Positions 1 to 7,800 of a stretch of 26,568 nucleotides of DNA are shown here, piece after piece; positions within the stretch are counted from its first letter, which is position 1; the number at the start of each line of letters is the position of its first letter. The DNA is taken from positions 1 through 26,568 of the IMG/VR virus record IMGVR_UViG_3300031857_001172. One strand, written 5' to 3'. The stretch comes from a virus. The position numbers and the translations under genes were made by a program. The notes under the pieces were generated by a model that was not told the origin of the DNA, searched no databases, and worked only from the letters and a program-made list of their open reading frames with translations.

Positions 1-255
1 GGGTGTTAATTCATATGCTCTATGTCTACCTTTGTTAATCCAAACTTGCTTTCCTTTTATGTTGCTAGTATCTGCCGATGCATAGATAACATTATCAAAC
101 ATATATTCAATAGTTGTTGGACATGAATTTTTATCCGTAACTAATGTTACTGGTAAGTTTAAGAAGTAATTTGCTCGTTTAGCAGTAGCTACTGCCATTT
201 TATAGTAATCAACTATGCCGTTGTTAAAAGCAAATAATAAAATACCTTTGCTCAT
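1..255 (-). CDS. N-terminus of a possible glycosyltransferase-like protein (3' end outside window)
   Basis: The frame opens with ATG and stays open for 85 codons to the left edge, so only the N-terminus is visible. It starts MSKGILLFAFNNG, followed by DYYKMAVATAKRANYFLNLP and then VTLVTDKNS. This strand-helix-strand order is what nucleotide-diphospho-sugar transferases (GT-A fold) show before their DxD motif. It then reads WINKGRHRAYELTP, and the expected DxD region would lie just beyond the edge, so the catalytic motif cannot be checked. The ATG sits in an ATGA overlap with the stop of the 101-residue gene and has no good Shine-Dalgarno sequence, so translational coupling is likely. The coding frame is supported by the overlap and lack of stops; the enzyme assignment is inference from fold pattern only. 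It may modify virion fibres or host glycans, or be an unrelated Rossmann-like protein. Confidence 0.6.
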   Translation of the reverse strand, partial: MSKGILLFAFNNGIVDYYKMAVATAKRANYFLNLPVTLVTDKNSCPTTIEYMFDNVIYASADTSNIKGKQVWINKGRHRAYELTP

Positions 256-557
256 CTATTATTTTTCAAAGATTCATATTCAGTATACCACTCATCCATT
301 ACAGAACGATATACCTGTCTTGCTGTAGACAATAATTGTACCCTATTTACTTTTACGGGATTACCATAGTTATCAACTATAACAACCGAATCTGGAATCA
401 ATGCTGTTAAAATTGTAAACAACTCTAAATTTGCAGTCCACATTCCCCCTTGCTCAACAAAGATTAACTTGCTGGTATACTTGTCTTTTAACTGTGCTTT
501 TTGGGAATTATGACTAAATCTAGCTTTAGTATCATTTATTAATTGTGCTGTATCCAT
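252..557 (-). CDS. Conserved-looking 101-residue protein of unknown function
   Basis: I cannot assign a function. The protein is short, soluble and mixed alpha/beta, with no signal peptide or membrane segment. It opens with a charged helix (DTKARFSHNSQKAQLKDKY), then a hydrophobic strand (KLIFVEQGGMW), a central helix, a strand plus turn (VVIVDNYGNPVKV), and a C-terminal amphipathic helix rich in Tyr, Glu and Lys. Similar DTKARF..NS..A.LK..Y proteins are, from memory, found in T4-like marine phages as hypothetical genes near tail fibres; this is recollection, not a search result. The start is well supported by GGAG five bases before the ATG. The stop overlaps the next gene in an ATGA junction. 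A weak late-promoter-like octamer lies just upstream, suggesting it may be expressed partly apart from the fibre genes before it. Confidence 0.8.
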   Translation of the reverse strand: MDTAQLINDTKARFSHNSQKAQLKDKYTSKLIFVEQGGMWTANLELFTILTALIPDSVVIVDNYGNPVKVNRVQLLSTARQVYRSVMDEWYTEYESLKNNR

Positions 558-572
558 GAATACTCCTGAAAG

Positions 573-580
573 TATTTAAT
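573..580 (-). promoter_or_regulatory. Weak T4-late-promoter-like octamer (ATTAAATA)
   Basis: On the minus strand the 42-base gap before the 101-residue gene holds ATTAAATA, 15 bases ahead of the ATG. It differs from T4 TATAAATA at two positions, so it is weaker than the octamers elsewhere in the window. Position in a gap is the only extra support. Confidence 0.3.
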
Positions 581-599
581 GAATAGATGCTGAGAGAAA

Positions 600-1811
600 T
601 TAATTTCCGGTAACTGACCCAACGACTGATACTGTTCCCCAGGTATTAGTGAGATAACCATTTGATGTATTGTCTATGGGATAACGAACAACTACCGTTG
701 TTGTAGAATTATTTACCGGTCCTGTATTGTTGCCCGGTAATACATTTAATCCATTTGGTACTTGATCCCAAACTGTAGTTACTGTAATAATTGATCCAGC
801 GTCACTATTTGTTCCCTGAGTTCCATTTGATTTTATATTAACTGAAATATTAGATTCAATATAATACCCACGAACACCGCCGGTGATAGGCGCAAACTGC
901 TTAAATGCAAGTTGATCCTCAGTAGTTAAATCATAATAACCAATTCTTTTAATTGTAGCAGTTCCGGATCCACCTACTTTTGTAAATCCATAATATTCAG
1001 TTCCTGTAATAGAACATCTAGTACCATATGGCGGTGCGCTTAATACTAATGTACCACATTGTGATGCTAAATCACTAAACATCTTATCAACTGGTGTACC
1101 AGTAGCCGCATGAGTAAAATTCAATGCAATTTGTCCGCCGGCATTAAAAAAGTAACGTGTTTTATCAGCAGATTGAAAAGTAATAGTGTGAGTAAATGTT
1201 ATAGAATTTTTCCAAGCTGAGGGGAGATATCTAGTAACTGTAGTACTAGTTGGTCCTTGTGCAGCCGCATTATTTTTATTTGTATATTGTGTAGTAAGTT
1301 GATTTACTAACTTATCCAAATAAGTTATTTTATCGTTTGTTGCTGGGACTATTAAAGGAGGAGTTTGTGTGAATACAAATGTTGCTGACCCAGATGCGTT
1401 TGCAGTTGTACTTACTGTAATACTCACATTGGCTACGATGCTTACAACAGTAACTAATACATTTGATGGGACACCGGTGCCGCTTATATATTGTCCTTTA
1501 GCTATACCAGTGGTACTAGCCATTGTAATTACTGCACTTCCCGTTGTTGCAGTGCCAGTTTTAGCTGTGATGACACCTACCTGATGCCTATTGATAATAT
1601 TAATTCTACTGGTCAATGATGCCCAGGCATCATAAGAGATAGTTGCATTTGCGGTGACATGCGGGATTGCTGGTTGACCGTAACCCCAACGTTCAGTACC
1701 TATTCCCCATATCGTATTTAATTTATTGGCAGCAGTGCTAGGTGAGTCGTAGGTACCTACTAATAAGTTATAATCACTTGCCTGAATTAACCCGCCTGCT
1801 GAGTAGGTCAT
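600..1811 (-). CDS. Fibre-like virion protein, paralogue with inserted module (403 residues)
   Basis: This is a probable virion surface or tail-fibre protein, Thr/Ser/Gly/Asn-rich and strand-forming, with no enzyme motif seen. It is a clear paralogue of the 317-residue protein encoded just before it. Shared blocks in order are: an N-terminal ASDYNLLVG / LN.IWGIG / GYGQ region (residues 10-46), a central AAQG..ST.T block, ITF.H...F.SADK.RYFF (about 205-222), GGQIAL.F.H, CGTLVLSAP, a V.T.WD.VPNG block, and the C-terminal VVGSVTG. The main difference is an extra segment at about residues 84-156 that matches a module in the giant protein. The ATG follows the stop of the paralogue by two bases, with AGGT eight bases upstream inside the end of that gene, so the two are probably co-translated. 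The most similar parts are the N-terminus and the FF.(A/T)GGQIAL core, which likely hold the attachment and trimer fold. No chaperone or receptor-binding domain is recognisable. Confidence 0.85.
   Translation of the reverse strand: MTYSAGGLIQASDYNLLVGTYDSPSTAANKLNTIWGIGTERWGYGQPAIPHVTANATISYDAWASLTSRINIINRHQVGVITAKTGTATTGSAVITMASTTGIAKGQYISGTGVPSNVLVTVVSIVANVSITVSTTANASGSATFVFTQTPPLIVPATNDKITYLDKLVNQLTTQYTNKNNAAAQGPTSTTVTRYLPSAWKNSITFTHTITFQSADKTRYFFNAGGQIALNFTHAATGTPVDKMFSDLASQCGTLVLSAPPYGTRCSITGTEYYGFTKVGGSGTATIKRIGYYDLTTEDQLAFKQFAPITGGVRGYYIESNISVNIKSNGTQGTNSDAGSIITVTTVWDQVPNGLNVLPGNNTGPVNNSTTTVVVRYPIDNTSNGYLTNTWGTVSVVGSVTGN
1033..1059. repeat. 27-base perfect repeat, copy in the 403-residue fibre gene
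   Basis: This 27-base stretch is identical to bases 2202-2228 in the paralogous gene, with mismatches on both sides. It encodes the CGTLVLSAP core. The spacing between copies is set by the tandem duplication. Confidence 0.9.
1344..1562 (-). other. Inserted MASTTGI module within the 403-residue fibre protein
   Basis: About 70 residues (roughly 84-156) are present here and absent from the tandem paralogue, which joins directly across the same point. The segment contains SAVITMASTTGI, then KGQYISGTGVP, then a Val/Thr-rich strand region ending SATFVF. A segment with the same order ([31 protein letters not shown]) is found in the giant protein. It is probably a small beta-sandwich-like decoration domain that moves between virion genes. 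Confidence 0.65.
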
Positions 1812-1813
1812 AG

Positions 1814-2767
1814 TTAACTACCTGTCACTGATCCAACTACTCCAACTGAACTCCAAGTATTTGCTAGATATGATGTAGAAGGATATCTGACTGTACATGT
1901 TGTTGCTGTTCCACTAGTTAATCCTAACGTTGCCCCACCATTAGGAACTTCATCCCATAAAGTAGTAATCGTAATTACACTACCAGATCCAGGTAATGCA
2001 TTTATTCTTGCATTAACCGATATGAAAGATCCTGCATAAGCACTAGGAGTACCTGTACCCAATTGTTTAAAAACTTCTTGGTTAGTTGTAGTTAATCCAT
2101 AAAATCCTGCATTAGGAACTATTGTAGTAACTGAACCTGATCCGCCTATTTTAGATATACCATTATATGATGTTCCTGCAATAGTTGCACTGCCGGAACT
2201 TGGTGCGCTTAATACTAATGTACCACATGCAGTTCCTAAAGCACTCATCAATGCGTTAACACCGCTACCTGTTGGATGACTAAATGTTAGAGCAATTTGT
2301 CCACCAGTGTTGAAAAAATAACGTGCAGTATCAGCACTTGTGAATGAAACAACATGGATGAAAGTAATAGCACTACTCCATGCAGTACCCACAGTCGTAG
2401 TAGAGGGCACACTAGCACCCTGTGCAGTAGCATTCAATCTATTAGTATAAATGCTTGTTAGGTTAGTAGAGATAGGAGCAATAACTTCAATTCTATCGCC
2501 TTGTTGAGGAACTGTAACTGATGTTATTGCAGTATTTTGGTGTCTAGCAATAGTAGTAGTTGTGTTTAATAAATTACCCCAATCACCATTGACTATCAGA
2601 TTATTTTGTGAGACTTGAGGTACTCCAGTTTGTCCATAACCATTATTACCACTACCGATACCCCAAACAGTGTTTAATGTGTTTGCTGTGGTTATACCCA
2701 CAACAGCATTGCCTACAAATGCATTAAAATCAGATGCTTCAATTCTTCCGTACTGTGAATAGGCCAT
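1814..2767 (-). CDS. Fibre-like virion protein, short paralogue (317 residues)
   Basis: This is a probable virion surface or tail-fibre protein without a recognisable enzyme motif. The N-terminus has ASDFNAFVG, LNTVWGIG and GYGQ (about residues 11-46). The middle has ARHQNTAITSV, then an uninterrupted join to the LTSIYTNRLNATAQG region. The core has SADTARYFFNTGGQIALTFSH, CGTLVLSAP and IGGSGSV, and the C-terminus LWDEVPNGG and VVGSVTGS. All of these recur in the next gene, so the two arose by tandem duplication. Similar N-termini occur, from memory, in fibre-type proteins of T4-like phages. AAGGA lies six bases before the ATG, which decides the start. It follows the 399-residue fibre gene by ten bases and lacks its own promoter-like octamer, so it is probably on the same transcript. 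Confidence 0.85.
   Translation of the reverse strand: MAYSQYGRIEASDFNAFVGNAVVGITTANTLNTVWGIGSGNNGYGQTGVPQVSQNNLIVNGDWGNLLNTTTTIARHQNTAITSVTVPQQGDRIEVIAPISTNLTSIYTNRLNATAQGASVPSTTTVGTAWSSAITFIHVVSFTSADTARYFFNTGGQIALTFSHPTGSGVNALMSALGTACGTLVLSAPSSGSATIAGTSYNGISKIGGSGSVTTIVPNAGFYGLTTTNQEVFKQLGTGTPSAYAGSFISVNARINALPGSGSVITITTLWDEVPNGGATLGLTSGTATTCTVRYPSTSYLANTWSSVGVVGSVTGS
2202..2228. repeat. 27-base perfect repeat, copy in the 317-residue fibre gene
   Basis: This is the partner of the identical stretch at 1033-1059. It is longer than the surrounding similarity between the paralogues would predict by eye, which fits recent duplication or local gene conversion. Confidence 0.9.
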
Positions 2768-2777
2768 TTCGTATCCT

Positions 2778-3977
2778 TTAGTTTACAAAAACGACTGCTT
2801 CTAGCATGCCTTCGCCGTCATCATCTTTATTAGCTAATGCACGACCGATAGTATTAAACGATGTTAATTCTTCCTTAGAACCAGCACGTGCTTTGCCGTT
2901 GCCTGCGCTAACTAATCGTTGACCTTTTTTAACTTTTCCTACTACTAATACATGTACACGTCCGGCTAGTGCAACTGCTGGGTGTGTATCATCATCTCCG
3001 GCAGTACTATTCATTAAGTAGGCAGCACTATTACTGATAACACCAAAGACTTCTTCGCTTAAGTCATCTTTAACTGAAGTGATTTCTTTCTCACCACCAA
3101 TTTCTACAACTGTGCCTACTGGGTACACAGCATCTGCTTCATAGCGTTCAGCCAAGTCAGCGTATGTTGCTTGAATACGTGCGCCACTTGCTAATGTCCA
3201 AACGTTAGCAATTGTACCACCACCACCGATATAACCGGTAATTAGATTGCTTGGATATAAGTTACCAGTGTAACCTGCGGCATTATTAAGATATAACGCA
3301 ACGTTACTGTTACCGTATGTACCTGCAGGATTGAATGGACTACCATTACCATACATATAGTTGTCTGATTTTATACCATATGTAGCACTTGAAAATGCAA
3401 TATTTCCCTGACCTAAAACTAAACCATTTCCACTAGTATTACCACTTATAGTCCATATACCTGTTAAAGTACCTGCTGTCGTTGCGGCACCAGTAGTAAT
3501 TGTTTGAGTTCGTACTGTTGTTAAATTCGCGGTTGTAATATTAGCTTGGAGTGCAACTAAATTTGCGGCAATGTTAGCATAATTAACATCTATTGTGTTA
3601 GCTGTTATTCCACTAGTAACGGCAATATTATTTGCATCAATGTCACCAGTAACAGTTACGTTTCCTAAGGTAGTATCACCTGCACTTGAAGTTGTAGTTA
3701 ATGTTACCCAATTACTAGCAGTAGTAGTATTGTCTGCTGGACATATACGCAAAGTGCTATCATTTGTATTATACCATAGTTGCCCCCTTATTGGGTTAGC
3801 TGGTACAGTATCTTTTGCAAAGTTTTCTAACATTCTAACTAGATTAGTATCTAGTGTTTGTCCGTAACTTGCATAATTTCTTCCGGGTAGACCTAAAGAA
3901 GTTGCTGTTGTATTGATAGTACCGTCCTGTATTGTTGCTAGAACGTTACCGTCACTTCGTATAATTGTGTATGCCAT
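2778..3977 (-). CDS. Tail-fibre-like protein with C-terminal chaperone/autoprotease-like domain (399 residues)
   Basis: This is probably a trimeric tail or baseplate fibre. Residues 1-80 form a phage-type N-terminus (IIRSDGN, DGTINT, LGLPGRNY, LVRMLENFA, PIRGQLWYN) that I recall from fibre-type proteins of T4-like marine phages. Residues about 95-185 are short Asn/Thr/Ile repeats (GDIDANNIAVTSG, TANTIDVNYANIAANL), as expected for a repetitive beta shaft. Residues 185-265 are Gly/Asn-rich. Residues 268-399 read YADLAERYEADAVYPVGTVV, then EVFGVISNSAAYL, VALAGRVHVLVVGKV and GRALA. This is the layout of the C-terminal domain on many phage fibres that aids folding and, in some families, cleaves itself off. 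I do not identify a catalytic residue. GGAGT lies nine bases before the ATG, and a late-promoter-like octamer lies 24 bases before it, so this gene probably begins the fibre transcript. Confidence 0.85.
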   Translation of the reverse strand: MAYTIIRSDGNVLATIQDGTINTTATSLGLPGRNYASYGQTLDTNLVRMLENFAKDTVPANPIRGQLWYNTNDSTLRICPADNTTTASNWVTLTTTSSAGDTTLGNVTVTGDIDANNIAVTSGITANTIDVNYANIAANLVALQANITTANLTTVRTQTITTGAATTAGTLTGIWTISGNTSGNGLVLGQGNIAFSSATYGIKSDNYMYGNGSPFNPAGTYGNSNVALYLNNAAGYTGNLYPSNLITGYIGGGGTIANVWTLASGARIQATYADLAERYEADAVYPVGTVVEIGGEKEITSVKDDLSEEVFGVISNSAAYLMNSTAGDDDTHPAVALAGRVHVLVVGKVKKGQRLVSAGNGKARAGSKEELTSFNTIGRALANKDDDGEGMLEAVVFVN

Positions 3978-4001
3978 TTAGTTATTACTCCGCTATTTTA
4001 T

Positions 4002-4009
4002 TATTTATC
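4002..4009 (-). promoter_or_regulatory. T4-late-promoter-like octamer (GATAAATA) before the fibre genes
   Basis: GATAAATA lies in the 32-base gap, 24 bases before the ATG of the 399-residue fibre gene. It matches T4 TATAAATA at seven of eight positions. The same octamer at similar spacing precedes gp6. The start of transcription would fall between the octamer and the ribosome-binding site. Confidence 0.6.
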
Positions 4010-4630
4010 TTAAACCGTAACCAGATTTGTCAGGCTCTGAATACGCACTGTATAATCTATCTGAATCTGACGATTCAAACTCTTTTGAACCGGGTGAAAA
4101 ATCACATGGGTCAATAATTTAGTTAATTCGTTTCCGGAAGTATCTGTTCCGTTATAAGATAATAGTCCCAATTCGTCAAACACAAATTGACTTTCTGTTT
4201 GTGTCCCATTATCAAATGCTAATTGTCCGGGAGGCTCGCCGTAATCCAATAAACACTGAACAATAATATCTGTATAGACTTTACCAGAGGTGTGATTTAT
4301 AGACATTTTATTTCTAATAGGATTGTTATTCAAAATGTTAGTATCATCAACTACTTTAGCGTAAGTTTGATTATATAGTGCGGCATTTTGACCTGTAGTA
4401 TTAGGTGGTAGATATGTGATAATACCAGTCTCGTCTACGCTTGCACCCCCATTTCCAAAAGCCATTTTATAGATAGTTCCTACCCCTCGATTGCTGAGTG
4501 CTTGGGCAATTGCTATACTCATGTTTTCATAATGGATAGCATTGCATCCGTCAAAAAAGACTTCATGGTTGTTAGGATCATAAATTTTTAAGAATCCTTG
4601 GATTGTTATCGGAATAGTAACTTCTGACAT
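4010..4630 (-). CDS. Virion structural protein in the T4 gene 8 position (206 residues)
   Basis: Function is inferred from position between the giant baseplate-like gene and the fibre genes, where T4 has baseplate wedge genes 8 and 9; I see no convincing gp8 sequence match, and the protein is shorter than T4 gp8 (334 residues). It begins with a strand (TIPITIQGFLKIYDPNNHEV), then CNAIHYENMSIAIAQALSN, followed by IYKMAFGNGGASVDETG and ITYLPPNTTGQNAALYNQTY. The second half has NKMSINHTSGKVYTDIIVQC and the C-terminal THVIFHPVQKSLNRQIQIDY. No membrane segment or catalytic motif is visible. Its ATG overlaps the stop of the 50-residue gene by one base (TAATG). GAGG nine bases upstream lies inside that mini-gene, which suggests coupled translation. 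The LKIYDPN motif at residues 14-20 recurs in the mini-protein. Confidence 0.8.
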   Translation of the reverse strand: MSEVTIPITIQGFLKIYDPNNHEVFFDGCNAIHYENMSIAIAQALSNRGVGTIYKMAFGNGGASVDETGIITYLPPNTTGQNAALYNQTYAKVVDDTNILNNNPIRNKMSINHTSGKVYTDIIVQCLLDYGEPPGQLAFDNGTQTESQFVFDELGLLSYNGTDTSGNELTKLLTHVIFHPVQKSLNRQIQIDYTVRIQSLTNLVTV

Positions 4631-4782
4631 TAGGTGTCGCCTCGCATTTGTACTAACACTTCTTCGGTATTAGGATCATATATTTTTATCGCTGAACTGA
4701 AATAAAATCCCCCAATTTCGTCAACTTTATCCGTAGTAGGAGTATTAGATTTTTGGTCAGTATTCTCGGTATTTTCATTCAT
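4630..4782 (-). CDS. 50-residue mini-protein sharing the KIYDPN motif with its neighbour
   Basis: An ATG frame of 50 codons fills nearly the whole gap between the giant gene and the 206-residue gene and ends in a one-base TAATG overlap with the latter. The product starts with a polar, Asn/Thr/Glu-rich stretch (MNENTENTDQKSNTPTTDKV) and ends GGFYFSSAIKIYDPNTEEVL plus a short basic/acidic tail. IKIYDPNTEEV (from residue 32) closely matches LKIYDPNNHEV near the start of the next protein, and the match is also visible in the DNA. That argues for a real coding frame and for partial duplication of the neighbour's N-terminus. There is no clear Shine-Dalgarno sequence, and the late-promoter-like octamer is only seven bases away. 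The message may be almost leaderless, or the frame may mainly serve to carry the next gene's ribosome-binding site. Function unknown. Confidence 0.6.
   Translation of the reverse strand: MNENTENTDQKSNTPTTDKVDEIGGFYFSSAIKIYDPNTEEVLVQMRGDT
4640..4643 (-). promoter_or_regulatory. Ribosome-binding site (GAGG) for the 206-residue gene inside the mini-gene
   Basis: GAGG lies nine bases before the ATG of the 206-residue gene, within the last codons of the 50-residue frame. Ribosomes finishing the mini-gene would clear and then re-use this site. Confidence 0.5.
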
Positions 4783-4789
4783 AATAAGT

Positions 4790-4797
4790 TATTTATC
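4790..4797 (-). promoter_or_regulatory. T4-late-promoter-like octamer (GATAAATA) after the giant gene
   Basis: The 20-base gap between the giant gene's stop and the 50-residue gene holds GATAAATA, seven bases before the ATG. In T4, late transcripts start several bases downstream of the octamer. Here the start would fall at or near the ATG, so this site better suits the 206-residue gene unless the mini-gene is read leaderless. Confidence 0.5.
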
Positions 4798-4802
4798 TTT
4801 CT

Positions 4803-7800
4803 TTAATTTCTGCTTTGCAAGAATTTTGCATATGTGGTATCGCTAATTTGTAGCGGGTCACCATAAGTTACGATATTTTCACTGTTCCATGTAGAATTAT
4901 ATCCTGCTTCTGACAATTTTCTTGCATTATTAATGCCGTAACCAATAGCATATTGTGAGTGGGTTCTTGCTGAACTTGTACCCTGAATTCCCCTAGTCAA
5001 TCCAGTAATAGTATTGTTTACTGTATCAATATAATCAAATTTGATTCTTTCTCCTTCGATTTCTACTATATTACCCACAGTCAACGTGATCCTGACTAAA
5101 TCCCCTGCTGTTACTCCGCCAGTAAACAATACTGTAGGTTTACCGTCTAGTAAAATAATACCATAATTAGTAGAATCAATATTTTGACCAACAGTTACAT
5201 TATATACCAATACTTCTTTAATTTCGTTAATATCACATTGAACACGTGCATATGTGTTCAACCCGACAGTCACGACATTAACTGAGGTCGTAAATGTTTC
5301 CACTAAGTTAGATACATTGTAAAAATGCATAGTATCATCATTTAGTTCAAATTCTTGTGTTAGCCAAGAACCATCTTGTGGATTAGCTCTATATATTGAT
5401 GCCTCACTATATTTGTTTATACTATAATTGAAACTCATAGAGTTAGGACTTGCACCAGTAACCATTGATGTTACAAGTAACAAATCAGTAGTATCTAGGT
5501 TAGCAAATATTGACAATTTATTGTCTACTGAGGTAGTTATTGCTGAAGATGCTACAGTTTGTGAGATATCGACTTCATAAGTTCCTATGCCACCAACACC
5601 TGATATCATTCCCACAATATATGTATTAGGTGAGATACTAGAGCCAAATATTTCTTGACCTATATTTATTAGTCCAGATGCTATTGCAGTAACAGTTAAT
5701 GTTGTTCCAGATATACTTCCTGTAAAACTAGCACTTGTGCTAAATCTTAAGTGCTGTGGATTTAAACGTTGACCATTGATAGTGAACCATGTTCTAGAAC
5801 CATCTGTATATGTCATATCAGGTAATATAGGAGGTTCCATATGACCCGGGGTAGCCGGAGTAGGTATTTGAATTGTAGAACTATCTAGCCATGCATACCC
5901 GCCACCTGTGTATCCACCAAAGTCCGGACCTACTACAGGTGTAGTTAATCCAATATCAGTATACAAGTTATAAAGTGTGGCTGAGATTTTATCTACATAA
6001 TAAGTCATGTTGTTTATACCGCTTGTTCCAGATACATCATCAATTCTAATTATATCTGTATCAACGAATCCCGGATCACTTGTAAACGTAACTTCCATTG
6101 GAGTTTTACTATGGTCTACATAGCTAATAGCAGTTACATTGATACCAGTACCACCTGTATAATCTGCTGTTGTTAAGAATTGACGCTCTGTATCATAGAA
6201 CGTAGTAATTGCAATAACATCAGTTGATGCTGGTGTAGCAGTAATTTGTAAGTAATTAGTACCGCTTACACTAGCAAATGTATATTCAGCACCAGTCAAA
6301 TTAGGAGGAATTAATCTTTGTCCATTAACTTCAACAATAGAATTGTCAATGTTATCTCCTGTTAATGTTGTTAAAGAGTCATCCAATGCAAATCCATTTA
6401 CAGGAACAATATCTGAACCCAAGAATACCTGAGTTTCAGGAATTGAATATCCATATTGTGTCAAATTATAGTCTGTGCGTGAATTACCTACAATAGAGAA
6501 CGATACATAATCAGTGTTAGGATCAAGTGTAGTATTCAAAAATAATAACTTCATAAAGTTAGTATAAGTGTAGGAAATTATATAATCTACATTGTATTCT
6601 AATTTGTTTAGTGTGCCGCCGGCAACAGAAACGTATACTAATGGATCATTTACTATTTCTTCGTATTCAATATCAAAGATAAAGCAAGACCATCCAGTAT
6701 CTTCATCTACCCTGATTGGGGTATATTTACTATTGCTTCTTATTAACTCTTTACCATTACCAACTTCATACATTTCAATCATAATTGATTTTCCTGCAGG
6801 TAGTGATTGATTAATTGTAATGATTTGATTATACCAATCTATTGAATAGGTATATGTGAATGTGCCAGTAGTTGTATTTTCATATATTCTATAGCTGTCA
6901 TTAGTTACATCATCTATTATAAACACTGACATCCTTGTTGGGTTAACTACTACGTTATCAAAATTTATTTCTAAATTCAAATTAGGTTTAGTAACAGTAG
7001 AGACCATATTAAACCCGGTATGTTTATACCATATAGAACCATCGTTACCTAAATTCCAATATGCACCAGGTGCAGTATTGACATACATTGACAATGTGTC
7101 TGTAACTACGCCTGCTACCAATTCTTCTGGTCCGTACCCATACAAGAAGTCATTACCCTGTACTACATAGTACGGATCATCAACTTGAAGATTTGATAAA
7201 TCTACCCAATTAATACCGTTATTACTTCTTAGAATAACATTCTCTTCACCCACTGCGTAGAAATAACCACCACTATAATATACAGAATTTAGATTTCTAG
7301 TAGGCACAGAACCACCAGTAGCTTGAGTCCAAGTGATCCCATTACTTGAGTATATGATTAGTGCAATATCTGTACTTGAAGATCCAATCTTATCTCCCAC
7401 AGCAACAAACAATGACCCACCACGTGCTACTGAGTTAAGATTAGCAGTTACTGCTGGACCAGAGATTGTACCCTGTACCCAATTATTTGTGTTGTTGCTA
7501 TACCAAACGGTAGCTTCATCACCTACAACTGCTACCAATGTACTAGATGCTGCCACTCCGTTAAATCCAACTGTATCTAACGTTGGTTGTAAATCCCAAA
7601 CTGTAGTTCCGTTAATACTAGTAACTACCCTAGATACTTCTGATATCGTAGGAGAACTTGTTCCTTGGCCGGATATAACTTGATATCCTAACCCGACACC
7701 TATATATCCAGTAAATGCCGGTATATCAATATATGCAATATCATTTATAGTGTTATTTAACCTAGAAGCAAATGCGTAAACTTGAGTCCAAGCTAAGGCA

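Noticed and set aside
4010-4630. Naming the 206-residue protein T4 gp8
   Set aside because: Position fits, but it is well short of gp8 and I see no convincing residue-level match, so no symbol was given.
7333-7683. A plus-strand open frame of 116 codons, plus other plus-strand frames inside the giant gene
   Set aside because: All are antisense shadows. The giant gene's own frame shows ordered motifs through these stretches.
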